Under the pieces are notes generated by a model. The model was not told where the DNA came from, did no database searches, and worked only from the letters and a program-made list of their open reading frames with translations. 64,000 nucleotides of DNA from Agromyces protaetiae (GTDB lineage Bacteria > Actinomycetota > Actinomycetes > Actinomycetales > Microbacteriaceae), in assembly GCF_030866785.1 (NCBI RefSeq), contig NZ_CP133018.1, forward strand, positions 1,984,001-2,048,000, in the 5' to 3' direction. Below, piece by piece: positions 24,126 to 32,633 of this stretch; positions within the stretch are counted from its first letter, which is position 1; every line of letters begins with the position of its first letter. A program made the translations under genes and the position numbers.

Positions 24126-24800
24126 ATGATCTCGACGGCTGATGCCCTGATCGGCGAGCTGCGCGACGCGGCCGATCCTGAGGCGTTTCCGAATCGGCAC
24201 TATCGGGGCGGGGCAGACGTGCTGGGCGTGCGCATGGGGACGGTGTTCGAGATCTCGAAGCGGCGGAGCGCGATGGACCTCGGCGAGGTCGAGCGGCTGC
24301 TCGAGCAGACCGAGTACGAGCCGCGGCTCGCGGCATTCTGCGTGCTCGACTTCCAGGTGCGTCGCCCGGGCATGACCGACGGGGAGCGCGAGCAGCGGTA
24401 CCGCCTGTACCTCGACCGGCACGAGGCGATCGATTCGTGGGACATGGTCGATCGCGCGGCGCCGCGCGTCGTCGGCGGGTATCTGCGCGGCCGCTCGCGT
24501 GCGCCGCTGTTCGAACTCGCGGCATCCGGCGACCCATTGCGCCGGCGCACCGCCATGACCGCGCCGCTCGCGTACACGCGCCCCGCCGACGTTGCGGGCA
24601 TCGCCGACCTGCTGCGCCTCGCCGAGCTGCTCGCGGCGGATCCCGACCCCCTGGTGTCCAAACCGGTGGGCATCGCGCTCAAGCACGCCGGCGCCGTCGC
24701 GCCGGACGAGGTCCGGGCGTTCCTCGACCGGATGGGCGACCGCCTGCCCGCACCGGTGCGCCGCGAGGCGGGGGCCAAGCTGCCGGCGGCGCCGCGATGA
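24126..24800 (+). CDS. DNA alkylation repair protein, AlkD-like HEAT repeat
   Basis: The 224-residue product has the AlkD pattern: an N-terminal helical pair (ADALIGELRDAADPE), GVRMGTVFEISKR, and repeats with DMVDRAAPRVVGGYL, LFELAASGDPLRRRTAM and PLVSKPVGIALKHAG, which alternate HEAT-like helices. AlkD is a glycosylase for N3/N7-alkylpurines. The WD and basic patches that contact DNA are present. A TACGCT hexamer ends 6 nt before the ATG (leaderless). The next gene overlaps by 4 bp. Confidence 0.82.
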   Translation: MISTADALIGELRDAADPEAFPNRHYRGGADVLGVRMGTVFEISKRRSAMDLGEVERLLEQTEYEPRLAAFCVLDFQVRRPGMTDGEREQRYRLYLDRHEAIDSWDMVDRAAPRVVGGYLRGRSRAPLFELAASGDPLRRRTAMTAPLAYTRPADVAGIADLLRLAELLAADPDPLVSKPVGIALKHAGAVAPDEVRAFLDRMGDRLPAPVRREAGAKLPAAPR

Positions 24801-25168
24801 TGCACCGCGTGTTCTCGTACGGGACGCTGCAGCAGGCCGACGTGCAACGCGCGCTCTACGGGCGCGCAGTGCCGACCGTCGTGGATGCGCTTCCGGGGTA
24901 TCGGATCGACTGGCTCCAGATCACGGACGCCGAGGTGCTCCGCATGAGCGGATCGGATCGTCATCCGATCCTGCGGCGAGGTTCGGCCGGATCCCGGGTC
25001 GAGGGCGCGTACCTCGAGCTCTCGGAGGCGGAGCTCGCCGCGACCGACGCGTACGAGGTCGACGACTACGTGCGCCGGACGGTCACGCTCGCATCTGGTG
25101 TGCAGGCGTTCGTGTACCTCGCGCGCGACGACGACACCGGCTCGCTCACGACCCTCATCGGCCGCTGA
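24797..25168 (+). CDS. Gamma-glutamylcyclotransferase-like (GGCT/AIG2) protein
   Basis: The 123-residue product begins with FSYGTLQQADVQ, the YGTLxxxxxQ substrate-loop motif of the GGCT fold, and has the catalytic Glu in AYEVDDYVRR near residue 89. It may cleave a gamma-glutamyl-amine. The ATG overlaps the alkD stop (ATGA), so expression is coupled to the alkylation repair gene. Confidence 0.82.
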   Translation: MMHRVFSYGTLQQADVQRALYGRAVPTVVDALPGYRIDWLQITDAEVLRMSGSDRHPILRRGSAGSRVEGAYLELSEAELAATDAYEVDDYVRRTVTLASGVQAFVYLARDDDTGSLTTLIGR

Positions 25169-25215
25169 TCGCGCGTCGCGGCGTCGATCGCGGCGAGCCG
25201 GGACGTCTGATACGT

Positions 25216-26388
25216 CTACGCGCGCGAGGCATCCTTCTCGCCCTCGACCGCGTAGGGATCGAAGTAGGCGACGTCCTGTTCGGCCGCCTCGATCACCCTC
25301 GCCGGACGGAATCCGTCGAGGAGGTGGGTCGGGGTGCCCGATGTGATCTCCTCAGCCGCGAGCCGGCTCATGATGGCACCCATCGTGACCCCGCTGTGCA
25401 TCGTCATCACGTAGAGGCCCGGAAGGCCGTCCCAGTGGCCGACGACCGGGAGCCCGTCGAACGGGTACGGTCGCGCAGCGATCTGCACGCGCTCTCCGCG
25501 GACGGATGCGGGATCCACGTCGGTGAGGGCGAGGGCGGTCTGGTCGATCAGCCCCGTGACCGCCGAGTCGGGGAGGGTCCAGCCGGCGAGGTCGATCTGC
25601 TGGTCGGCCCGGGAGTTCCGGATCGCGAGGCGGCCGCCGGCGTCGGGACGGATGCTGAGTCCCGGGAGGTGCAGCATGGTGGTCAGGTTGGATGTGCCCG
25701 GCGAGGTCGTCACGGTGACGCCCGGGCTGCCTTCGGTGCGCACCTCGACGCCCTGGGAGGACATGACCGAGCCGATGCCGGCGCCGGCGGCCAGGACGAC
25801 GACGTTGCTCTCCAGGCGATCGCCGTTCGCGAGCACGACACCGCGGACCTTGCTGCCGTCGGTGATGAGATCGACGACCTCCGCCCCGCCGACGACCGTG
25901 GCACCCATGCCCTTCGCTGCGTGCAGCAGATCGTGAATGAGCTCAGGCACGGTGATATGGCCCTCGGACGGGAAGAACACGGCGAGCTCGTACTCGTCGC
26001 GGACGCGGATCACGGGATCGAGATGCACCAGCTCAGCCGGCGTCAGCGGAATCGCTGCGTACCCGTAGGAGTGCAGCCGCTCGGCCTTCGCGCTCAGCTT
26101 CTGCGCGTCCTCGGCCGTGGCGGCGACGTGCACGTTCCCGTCCTGGTGCAGCCAGCGCGCGTCGCGCAGCTCTCGGGCGATGGCGCTCCATTCAGCGATC
26201 GACATCACATTGAGGTCGTGATAGGGGCGGAGCTCCTTGTTGTTGGAGTTCAGCCAGGCGAAACTCGCGGCGCTGGCGGCGTCGCCAGGCACCCCTTTCT
26301 CCAGGATGGTGACGTCCACGCCGCGCTTGGCGAGCTGGTACGCGGTGGACGCACCGAGCACGCCTGCTCCGATGACGATGGCCTTCAT
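25216..26388 (-). CDS. FAD-dependent amine/D-amino-acid oxidase (DadA/glycine oxidase type)
   Basis: The 390-residue product starts with IVIGAGVLGASTAYQLAKRG, the DAO-family FAD-binding motif. It has the ADP-binding acidic end of strand 2 (TILEKG) and a late HSGVTMGAIMSRLAAEE helix, where the flavin N5 side is contacted. It should oxidise an imino or amino compound to an imine. The start overlaps the stop of the amidohydrolase gene (ATGA) and follows AGGAG. It is the last gene of the ABC transporter operon, which suggests it acts on the product of amide cleavage. Confidence 0.83.
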   Translation of the reverse strand: MKAIVIGAGVLGASTAYQLAKRGVDVTILEKGVPGDAASAASFAWLNSNNKELRPYHDLNVMSIAEWSAIARELRDARWLHQDGNVHVAATAEDAQKLSAKAERLHSYGYAAIPLTPAELVHLDPVIRVRDEYELAVFFPSEGHITVPELIHDLLHAAKGMGATVVGGAEVVDLITDGSKVRGVVLANGDRLESNVVVLAAGAGIGSVMSSQGVEVRTEGSPGVTVTTSPGTSNLTTMLHLPGLSIRPDAGGRLAIRNSRADQQIDLAGWTLPDSAVTGLIDQTALALTDVDPASVRGERVQIAARPYPFDGLPVVGHWDGLPGLYVMTMHSGVTMGAIMSRLAAEEITSGTPTHLLDGFRPARVIEAAEQDVAYFDPYAVEGEKDASRA

Positions 26389-27794
26389 TGGGTATCTCCT
26401 TCTTCTGGACTGATCGCGGGTCGTGGTGATCGCACGGATTGCGGGAGTGAGAGGGGGCGGTGCGCCGACGAGTAGGCCACCTCGCCGTCGACGATCACGA
26501 GCTCCACGTCGGCGAGGGTGCGCGGCGAGGTCACCACGAGGTCCGCGGCCCGGCCGGGCGTGAGAACGCCGCGGGTCGCGCCGATTCGTGGGATCGCGCG
26601 CGCGAGGTTGCCCGTCGCCATGGCGACGGCCCGCTCGATGGGTGCGAGGCCCGCCTGTACGAATGCGGCGGCCATCTCCCACATGCCGTCCCAATGCCCG
26701 GCGGCGTAGTCGGTGGCGATGATGTCGATCATGTCCGCTTGGGCGAGCGCGATGAGACACTCGTGCATGCCGCTTCGGCTGGTTCCCGTCCCGCCGGTCC
26801 ACAGGTCGAAGGTGTCGACCTCGACATGGCCACCGTGGTCACGGATCCACCGAGCACTGGCGAGCGCCTCGTCGACGCTGAAGGTGGGGTGGTTGGTGTG
26901 GCCGCCGATGAACAGCCCGCCCGCGATCTCCGCGGCCTGACGAGCGACATCGTCGGATGGCGCGGAGTTGTGGACGAGGGTCGGAAGCTGCAGCTCGACG
27001 GCGAGCGAGGCGGATCGAAGCAGCCCGTCCAGCGCGAGCTCGATCGACGGGAGCACCGACTGCTCGATGATTCCGACCAGGTCGTCGACGGTGAGCGGAC
27101 TGAGACCGAACTCCTCGATGAGCTGCGTGAGCCGCGAGCGGTCGGGGTCACCGCTGCGGATATGGCGCCCGAGCGCGGCGTACTTCAGTTGCTGCGCCTG
27201 CGCCTGGACGATCCTGACGCCGGTGGCCTGCTCGATCGCCGCCGGAATGTAGATGTAGTCCTGCCCGCCGCCGCCGAGCGTCATGCCCGCGCCGACCTCC
27301 CCGAGAACGACCGCGCCGTGCTCCTTCATCTCCTGAGCGGTCAGACCGCGGTGGAGGTCGCTGAGGCCGGACCCGTCGCACGCGTCGGCCGCGCCGAACA
27401 TCGGATCGAAGTGCACCGAGGACATCTCCACCTTGACGGGCTGCACGAGGGAGACCTGGGCGTGGTCGGCGGGCGACTTGAAGCCGTCGAGGTCGACGAC
27501 CGTGGTGTGCCCCTGTGTGAGGTGCCGCCGAAGGTTGCCGAGCGACTCTGCGAGCGGCACGCCAGGGGTACCGCTGGCGAAGCGTGGTCCCGGCGCGGTG
27601 GCGTGCGCGTGCGCATCGATCGCGCCGGGAACGGTCAGTCGCCCACCGAGGTCGATGACGGTGTCGCCGGTACCGCCGGCGAGGTCATGCGGCGACACCG
27701 CCGCGATGAGTCCGTCTTCGATCGCGATCGATCCGCGAAACGGCTTCCTGCGGCCGTCGCCGGTGACGATCTCGGCGTTGTTCAGGACGAGCAC
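26385..27794 (-). CDS. Amidohydrolase, enamidase-like
   Basis: The 469-residue product is a cyclic amidohydrolase with an N-terminal beta-sandwich strand set, the metal motif IDAHAHAT near residue 63, HGAVVLGEVGAGM near 163 and HTNHP and ATDYAAGHW later in the barrel. The Glu in GEVG sits where enamidase-type members place a metal ligand, instead of the carboxylated Lys of dihydroorotases. GTG at 27794 follows GAGGAG. It overlaps the MmgE/PrpD stop by 13 bp and the oxidase start by 4 bp. The exact ring or enamide cleaved is unknown. Confidence 0.78.
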   Translation of the reverse strand: MLVLNNAEIVTGDGRRKPFRGSIAIEDGLIAAVSPHDLAGGTGDTVIDLGGRLTVPGAIDAHAHATAPGPRFASGTPGVPLAESLGNLRRHLTQGHTTVVDLDGFKSPADHAQVSLVQPVKVEMSSVHFDPMFGAADACDGSGLSDLHRGLTAQEMKEHGAVVLGEVGAGMTLGGGGQDYIYIPAAIEQATGVRIVQAQAQQLKYAALGRHIRSGDPDRSRLTQLIEEFGLSPLTVDDLVGIIEQSVLPSIELALDGLLRSASLAVELQLPTLVHNSAPSDDVARQAAEIAGGLFIGGHTNHPTFSVDEALASARWIRDHGGHVEVDTFDLWTGGTGTSRSGMHECLIALAQADMIDIIATDYAAGHWDGMWEMAAAFVQAGLAPIERAVAMATGNLARAIPRIGATRGVLTPGRAADLVVTSPRTLADVELVIVDGEVAYSSAHRPLSLPQSVRSPRPAISPEEGDTQ

Positions 27795-29113
27795 CTGTTC
27801 TCCTCACTGCGCCCTCGACGGGGCTGATGGCTGAACTCGGAATCGGGGGTGCCGGCGAGCAGCGCGGCGGCCGGCAGGTACGGCTGGGCGAAGCGGGTGT
27901 GCTTGCCGACCACCTCCTCCTCGCTGAGGCCCCACGGGGCGGGGTCGAGCGGGTCAGACGTCCCGACGGCGAGCTCGAGACTCCGCCCCTCGGCGACCAC
28001 CTCCAACGCGGCGACGGCCGAGTGCTCGTAGCGGACCCTGCCGCGGTGCATGAGCTCGGGCGAGCCATCGTCGAAGGCGTCCCAGGCTGGACCGGGGGCG
28101 ACGCCGGAGACGAGGAGGCTGATGCAGGCCGGGAGACTGAACGCGACGTCCGCGGAGCCGGTGATGCGGTGGTCGCAGAACTTCTCGACCTCGCGCGGGC
28201 CGCGCACCACGACCGCGTCGAGCGCCGTGCCTTCGGGCAGCTGTGCGAGGGCCCGCGACATCGTGGTGAGGTACTGCTGCAGGTGCCAGCACGCCGGGTA
28301 GCGCTTGAAGCCGACCCGCATGACGCCGGGTTTGGAGAACACGGACGGGTCAGGGCGCCAGCGGTCCGATCCGGCCATGGCCCACATGCCGGAGTCGCCT
28401 TCGAGCGGCCGGGTGATGCCGGACTGGCCGGCTGCGACGAGCTCGGTGGCCAGGACGGCGCCCACTGCCGCCCAGCCGAGGTTGTTCTTCACGCCTGGCA
28501 CAGGGCGGTCGTACCACTTGCCGGTGTAGGGGATGAGCGAATGCGATGCGGCGACGCCGACGATGCTCGCCAGGTCCTCGTCCCGCGTGTCGAGCGCGAC
28601 CCCGATCGCGAGGCCGGCCGCGACGGTGTCCCACACCCCGACCGATCGAACACGCGCGGCTCGTTCCGGCGTGGGCCGGGCAGCGGCGGCGAGCAGCCAG
28701 TGCGCCTCGTAGCCCGCGGCGATCCCGCGGAGGACGGCGTCGGTGGTGAGGCGGTCACGGGAAGCGACCGCGAGGACGGCGCCCACGATCGGGGCGCCCG
28801 GATGACCGATGAGCGTGTCGTCGAAGTCGAGCGCGTTCGCAGCCTGCCCGTAGACGTACGCGGTTCTGAGCGCCGCCGGAGAGCCGTCGGCTCCGAAGAG
28901 GGTGCGCGCGGCGACAGCGTGCGGCCCGAAGTGCTTCAGCTTCTGGCCGACCGAAAAGCAGGCGAGGCTGTCGAGCAGGCAGAGCACCGTCCGCCGTCGC
29001 TCGGCGGCGTCCCACGCGCGGTCTCGGTACCGCGTGATCGATTCCAGGAGGGCGTCGAGCGCCGGTTGGGGAGAGTGGATGGCGCCTCCGCGGGCGCGCG
29101 TGTGCGTGATCAT
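27782..29113 (-). CDS. MmgE/PrpD-family protein
   Basis: The 443-residue product belongs to the MmgE/PrpD fold, which includes 2-methylcitrate dehydratase and cis-aconitate decarboxylase. Conserved features are the N-terminal helix bundle ending in ALDFDDT, the GWAAVGAVLATEL helix, and MRVGFKRYPACWHLQQ, where the family has a YKxYPxC substrate-binding motif. The function in this operon is probably dehydration or hydratase-like chemistry on an acyclic intermediate. Together with the amidohydrolase and the FAD oxidase it marks a catabolic pathway. Confidence 0.82.
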   Translation of the reverse strand: MITHTRARGGAIHSPQPALDALLESITRYRDRAWDAAERRRTVLCLLDSLACFSVGQKLKHFGPHAVAARTLFGADGSPAALRTAYVYGQAANALDFDDTLIGHPGAPIVGAVLAVASRDRLTTDAVLRGIAAGYEAHWLLAAAARPTPERAARVRSVGVWDTVAAGLAIGVALDTRDEDLASIVGVAASHSLIPYTGKWYDRPVPGVKNNLGWAAVGAVLATELVAAGQSGITRPLEGDSGMWAMAGSDRWRPDPSVFSKPGVMRVGFKRYPACWHLQQYLTTMSRALAQLPEGTALDAVVVRGPREVEKFCDHRITGSADVAFSLPACISLLVSGVAPGPAWDAFDDGSPELMHRGRVRYEHSAVAALEVVAEGRSLELAVGTSDPLDPAPWGLSEEEVVGKHTRFAQPYLPAAALLAGTPDSEFSHQPRRGRSEENRCSS

Positions 29114-29122
29114 GCTGCGGCC

Positions 29123-30028
29123 TCAGTTGGTTCTGCTGGTGTCGAGTCGCGGATCGAGACGGTCACGCAGCTGCTCGCCGAGGACGTTGACGAGCGCGAC
29201 GGTGATGACGAGCGCGGCGCCCGGCAGCGTGGCGATCCACCAGGCCGTGCCGATGAGCGCACGTCCTTCGGCGGCCATTCCGCCCCACGACGGCTGTGGC
29301 GGCTGGACGCCGAGCCCGAGGAAGGACAGCGAGCCCTCCGTCAGCATCATCATGCCGAAGTCGAGGCTGGCGAAGACGATGACCGTCGGCATGATGTTCG
29401 GCAGGACGTGGCGCAGCATGATCCGAAGGTGCGATGCACCGAGGAGCCGCGCACTGGCGACGTACTCCTGCTGCCGGACGACCATGACCTCGCTGACGAC
29501 GAGACGTGCGTAGAGCACCCAGCCCGCGATCGCCAGCACGAGGATCACGTTGGCCAGGCTCGGACCGAGCGCGGCGATGATCCCGATCGCCAGGACCAGC
29601 GAGGGCAGGGCGAGCTGCACGTCGCCGAGCCGCATGAAGAAGGTGCGGATCGGGCCGGCGTAGTACCCGGCGATGAGCCCGATCAGCACGCCGACGACGA
29701 GGCGACACACGACGGCGATGGCGCCGACGCTCAGCGAGACCTGCGCACCGTAGAGGATACGGGTCAGGATGTCTCGTCCGAGGTCGTCGGTGCCGAGCAG
29801 GTGTGCCCCCGTGCCGCCTGACTGCCAGAACGGGGGCAACAGACGTGCGGACAGGTCTTGTGCGTTCGGCGCGTAGGGGGCGATCAGCGGAGCGAACACC
29901 GCCGCCGCGACGATGAGGGCGAGCAGCACCGCGGGGAGGATGAGCCGCCAGCTGATGCGCCTCCTCGCGATCGGGATGGCGGCGGTGGGAGGGTCGGTCG
30001 GGGATTCCAGCATGGGAAGTTGCGACAT
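29123..30028 (-). CDS. ABC transporter permease, DppC/OppC type
   Basis: The 301-residue product has an N-terminal transmembrane helix (ILPAVLLALIVAAAVFAPLIA), the LLGTDDLGRDILTRILYGAQ motif of oligopeptide permeases and the cytoplasmic EAA loop (YVASARLLGASHLRIMLRHVLPN). Six helices in all are expected. It overlaps the other permease by 1 bp and lies 9 nt before the MmgE/PrpD gene. It forms the importer channel with the neighbouring permease. Confidence 0.88.
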   Translation of the reverse strand: MSQLPMLESPTDPPTAAIPIARRRISWRLILPAVLLALIVAAAVFAPLIAPYAPNAQDLSARLLPPFWQSGGTGAHLLGTDDLGRDILTRILYGAQVSLSVGAIAVVCRLVVGVLIGLIAGYYAGPIRTFFMRLGDVQLALPSLVLAIGIIAALGPSLANVILVLAIAGWVLYARLVVSEVMVVRQQEYVASARLLGASHLRIMLRHVLPNIMPTVIVFASLDFGMMMLTEGSLSFLGLGVQPPQPSWGGMAAEGRALIGTAWWIATLPGAALVITVALVNVLGEQLRDRLDPRLDTSRTN

Positions 30029-30954
30029 CAGCGTGCCCCCACTCGGGTTCGGGGATCGAGTCGGGCATAGACGACGTCGATCACGAGGTTGGTGATCACG
30101 ACCAGCACGCCGACGACGAGGACGAACGCCTGGACGACGGCCATGTCACGGGACTGGATCGCCGAGAGCGCGAGTGCGCTGATGCCGGGCCACCCGAAGA
30201 CGGTCTCGGTGACGATCGCGCCGCCGAAGAGCCCGCCGAGCTCGAGGCCGATGACGGTGATGATCGGGAGTGCGGCATTGCGCAGCGCATGGCCGAACAC
30301 GATGGACCGCGATGACGCGCCCTTGGCTCGGGCCGTGCGCACGAAGTCGGAGTCGAGGACCTCGATCATGGCTGATCGGACGATCCTCGAGAAGGTGCCG
30401 ACCTGGAACACGGCGAGCGCGACCGCCGGCAGGATCAGGTATTCGGGTCCGCGGAATCCCGACGTGGGCAAGAGGCGCAGCGTCGCGCTGAACACGAGGA
30501 TCAAGACGATTCCGAGCCAGAAGGTCGGAAGGGACTGGACGAACACCGAACCCGCGATGACGAACCGGTCGAAGGTGCTTCCGCGGTACACCGCGGCGAG
30601 GACCCCGATCACGATCCCGATGATCGAGGCCAGGACCAGTGCGGTGGCGATGAGCAGCAGCGTGCGGGGGAGTGCGCCGAGGATCAGCTCGAGGGCGGGG
30701 CGCCCGCTGCGGTACGACGTGCCCAGGTCACCCTGGACGGCGTGCCAGAGCCAGTCGAAGTACTGGACGAAGATCGGCCGGTTGTAGCCGTTCGCCTCGC
30801 GGACGGCCTCGACTTCCGCCGGAGTTGCGTCCTCGCCGGCGATGAGGACGGCTGGGTCGCCGGCGAGATACACCAGTAAGAAGGTGATCGCGGAGATGCC
30901 GAGGACCACGAGGATGCTGTGCAGGAGCCGGTTGAACAGGCGACGAGCCACCAT
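30028..30954 (-). CDS. ABC transporter permease, DppB/OppB type
   Basis: The 308-residue product starts MVARRLFNRLLHSILVVLGI, has a VQGDLGTSYRSG segment and the EAA loop DFVRTARAKGASSRSIVFGHALRN. All are typical of DppB/OppB. The ATG at 30954 follows AAAGGACG; an earlier in-frame ATG at 31008 has no ribosome site. The gene follows the substrate-binding lipoprotein gene by 62 bp and precedes the second permease. Confidence 0.88.
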   Translation of the reverse strand: MVARRLFNRLLHSILVVLGISAITFLLVYLAGDPAVLIAGEDATPAEVEAVREANGYNRPIFVQYFDWLWHAVQGDLGTSYRSGRPALELILGALPRTLLLIATALVLASIIGIVIGVLAAVYRGSTFDRFVIAGSVFVQSLPTFWLGIVLILVFSATLRLLPTSGFRGPEYLILPAVALAVFQVGTFSRIVRSAMIEVLDSDFVRTARAKGASSRSIVFGHALRNAALPIITVIGLELGGLFGGAIVTETVFGWPGISALALSAIQSRDMAVVQAFVLVVGVLVVITNLVIDVVYARLDPRTRVGAR

Positions 30955-31016
30955 CGTCCTTTCGTTCTGTGGTGGTCCCGTGGCCGCGGGTGAGTTCACC
31001 GCGGCCACGGGAGGGG

Positions 31017-32573
31017 TTACCGCGTCTTGGTGACGTCGGCGAGATAGATGGCGCCGTCCGCGCGCGGCTGCCAGTCGACGCGATCGCTGGCCCCGTAGAT
31101 CAGGTCGGTGCTGTAGAGGAACAGCACCGGTGCCGTCTCGTTGAGGTCCGCGTTCAGCGCGTCGTACAGGGCCTGCCGGGCGCTGGGATCAGACTGGCCT
31201 CGCGCGGCCGCGATCGCCGCGTCGGTCTCGGGCGTGCTGAAGTACAGGCCACGGCGCTCGCCGTCGAGCTCGAGTCCAAGGGCGAAGTCGGCGTCCATCG
31301 TGAGGTTGTTGTTGGCGCGGATCGCGATCTGGTTCGGCGCCTGGTTTCCGACCTGCCACACGTCGGTGAAGTAGTTCGGGTCGAAGCTCGTGGTCACGTC
31401 GAACCCGGCGTCGCCGAGGTTGGCGGCGACCGCTTGCCACACGGGGTTCAGTTCCTCGCGGAAGTTCACGAACTCGACCTGCACCTCGCCCTCGCCGTAG
31501 CCGGCCTCCTCGAGCAGCGCCTTCGCCTGGTCCGGGTCGTACGGGTACGCCTCGACGTTCGGGCTGAACCCGAAGACGCTCGACGCATAGAGCTGGCCGG
31601 CCGGCGTGCCATACCCGCCGAGGAGCTGCTCCGTGATCGCGTGCTTGTCGACGGCGTAGTTCATCGCCTGCCTGACCCGCTCGTCCGCGAAGGGACCTTC
31701 TTTCGTGTTCATCGAGATCCAGTTGGTCTGGTTTCCCTCGACCGATCGCACCTCGACGTCGGCGCTGGACTCGAGCGACGCGGCGAGGTCGGACGTCACG
31801 GCGGTGGCGATGTCGATCTCACCGCTCTGCAACGAGCTGATCTGCGTGGCGGGCTCGGAGATGAAGCGGAACTCGACCTCGCTCGGGATCGGTTCGTCGC
31901 CGTGGTAGTCACAGTTGGCGGCCAGGACGACACTGTCGCCCTCGTTCCACGAGTCGAGCTTGAACGGGCCCGTGCCGACGGGGCTCCGGCCGAACTCCGT
32001 GCCTCCGGCCTCGGCGATCACGCCGCCTGGCGTGATGTAGATGAGAGTGGCGAGCACTTTGACGAACGACGCGTCGGGCTGCGTCAGGGTGAAGCGCACC
32101 CGGTGCTCGTCGAGCTCTTCGACGGACGCGACATTGGCGACGTAGCTTCGTTGTTTCGACGCGAGCTCGTCATCGTTGGAGATGCGGTCGAAGGTGGAGA
32201 TCACGTCGGCCGCGGTGAACGCGGATCCGTCGTGGAACGTCACGTCCTCCCGCAGCGTGAGGTCATAGGTCAGGTCGTCGACCTGCTCGTACCCCTCCGC
32301 GAGGTTCGGCTGCACCTGCATCTCGTCGTCCAGCTTGAACAGGCCGTCGAACATGTTTCGGCTGATCTGCGCGAACATCACGAGCGTCTCGGCGTTGGGG
32401 TCGAGCGTCGTCGGCTGCGTGGGCCAGGCGAGGTTGACCGTGATCGGCTCGCCGGATCCGCACCCGGCCGCGTCGGACGTCCCGGTGTCGGTCGGGCTTG
32501 CCGAGCACGCAGCGGTGCCGAGGGTGAGTGCGGCGAGGCTCGCGGCGGCGAGCCATCTGTGTCGTGTGTTCAA
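31017..32573 (-). CDS. ABC transporter substrate-binding lipoprotein, family 5 (peptide/nickel/opine type)
   Basis: The 518-residue product has a lipoprotein signal (RHRWLAAASLAALTLGTAAC) with a lipobox-like TAAC at its end. It is followed by the family 5 solute-binding fold with QPTTLDPNAET and YEQVDDLTYDLTLREDVTFHDG. A TTG at 32573 is the likely start because GAGGAG lies 7 nt upstream, while the earlier ATG at 32612 lacks a ribosome site. The substrate cannot be read from sequence; the neighbouring enzymes suggest an N-containing organic compound. Confidence 0.87.
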   Translation of the reverse strand: MNTRHRWLAAASLAALTLGTAACSASPTDTGTSDAAGCGSGEPITVNLAWPTQPTTLDPNAETLVMFAQISRNMFDGLFKLDDEMQVQPNLAEGYEQVDDLTYDLTLREDVTFHDGSAFTAADVISTFDRISNDDELASKQRSYVANVASVEELDEHRVRFTLTQPDASFVKVLATLIYITPGGVIAEAGGTEFGRSPVGTGPFKLDSWNEGDSVVLAANCDYHGDEPIPSEVEFRFISEPATQISSLQSGEIDIATAVTSDLAASLESSADVEVRSVEGNQTNWISMNTKEGPFADERVRQAMNYAVDKHAITEQLLGGYGTPAGQLYASSVFGFSPNVEAYPYDPDQAKALLEEAGYGEGEVQVEFVNFREELNPVWQAVAANLGDAGFDVTTSFDPNYFTDVWQVGNQAPNQIAIRANNNLTMDADFALGLELDGERRGLYFSTPETDAAIAAARGQSDPSARQALYDALNADLNETAPVLFLYSTDLIYGASDRVDWQPRADGAIYLADVTKTR

Positions 32574-32633
32574 CTCGGTGCTCCTCTTGCTGGTCGGAAT
32601 GGATGGGTGCACTGGGCGGGCGGCTTGTGGTCG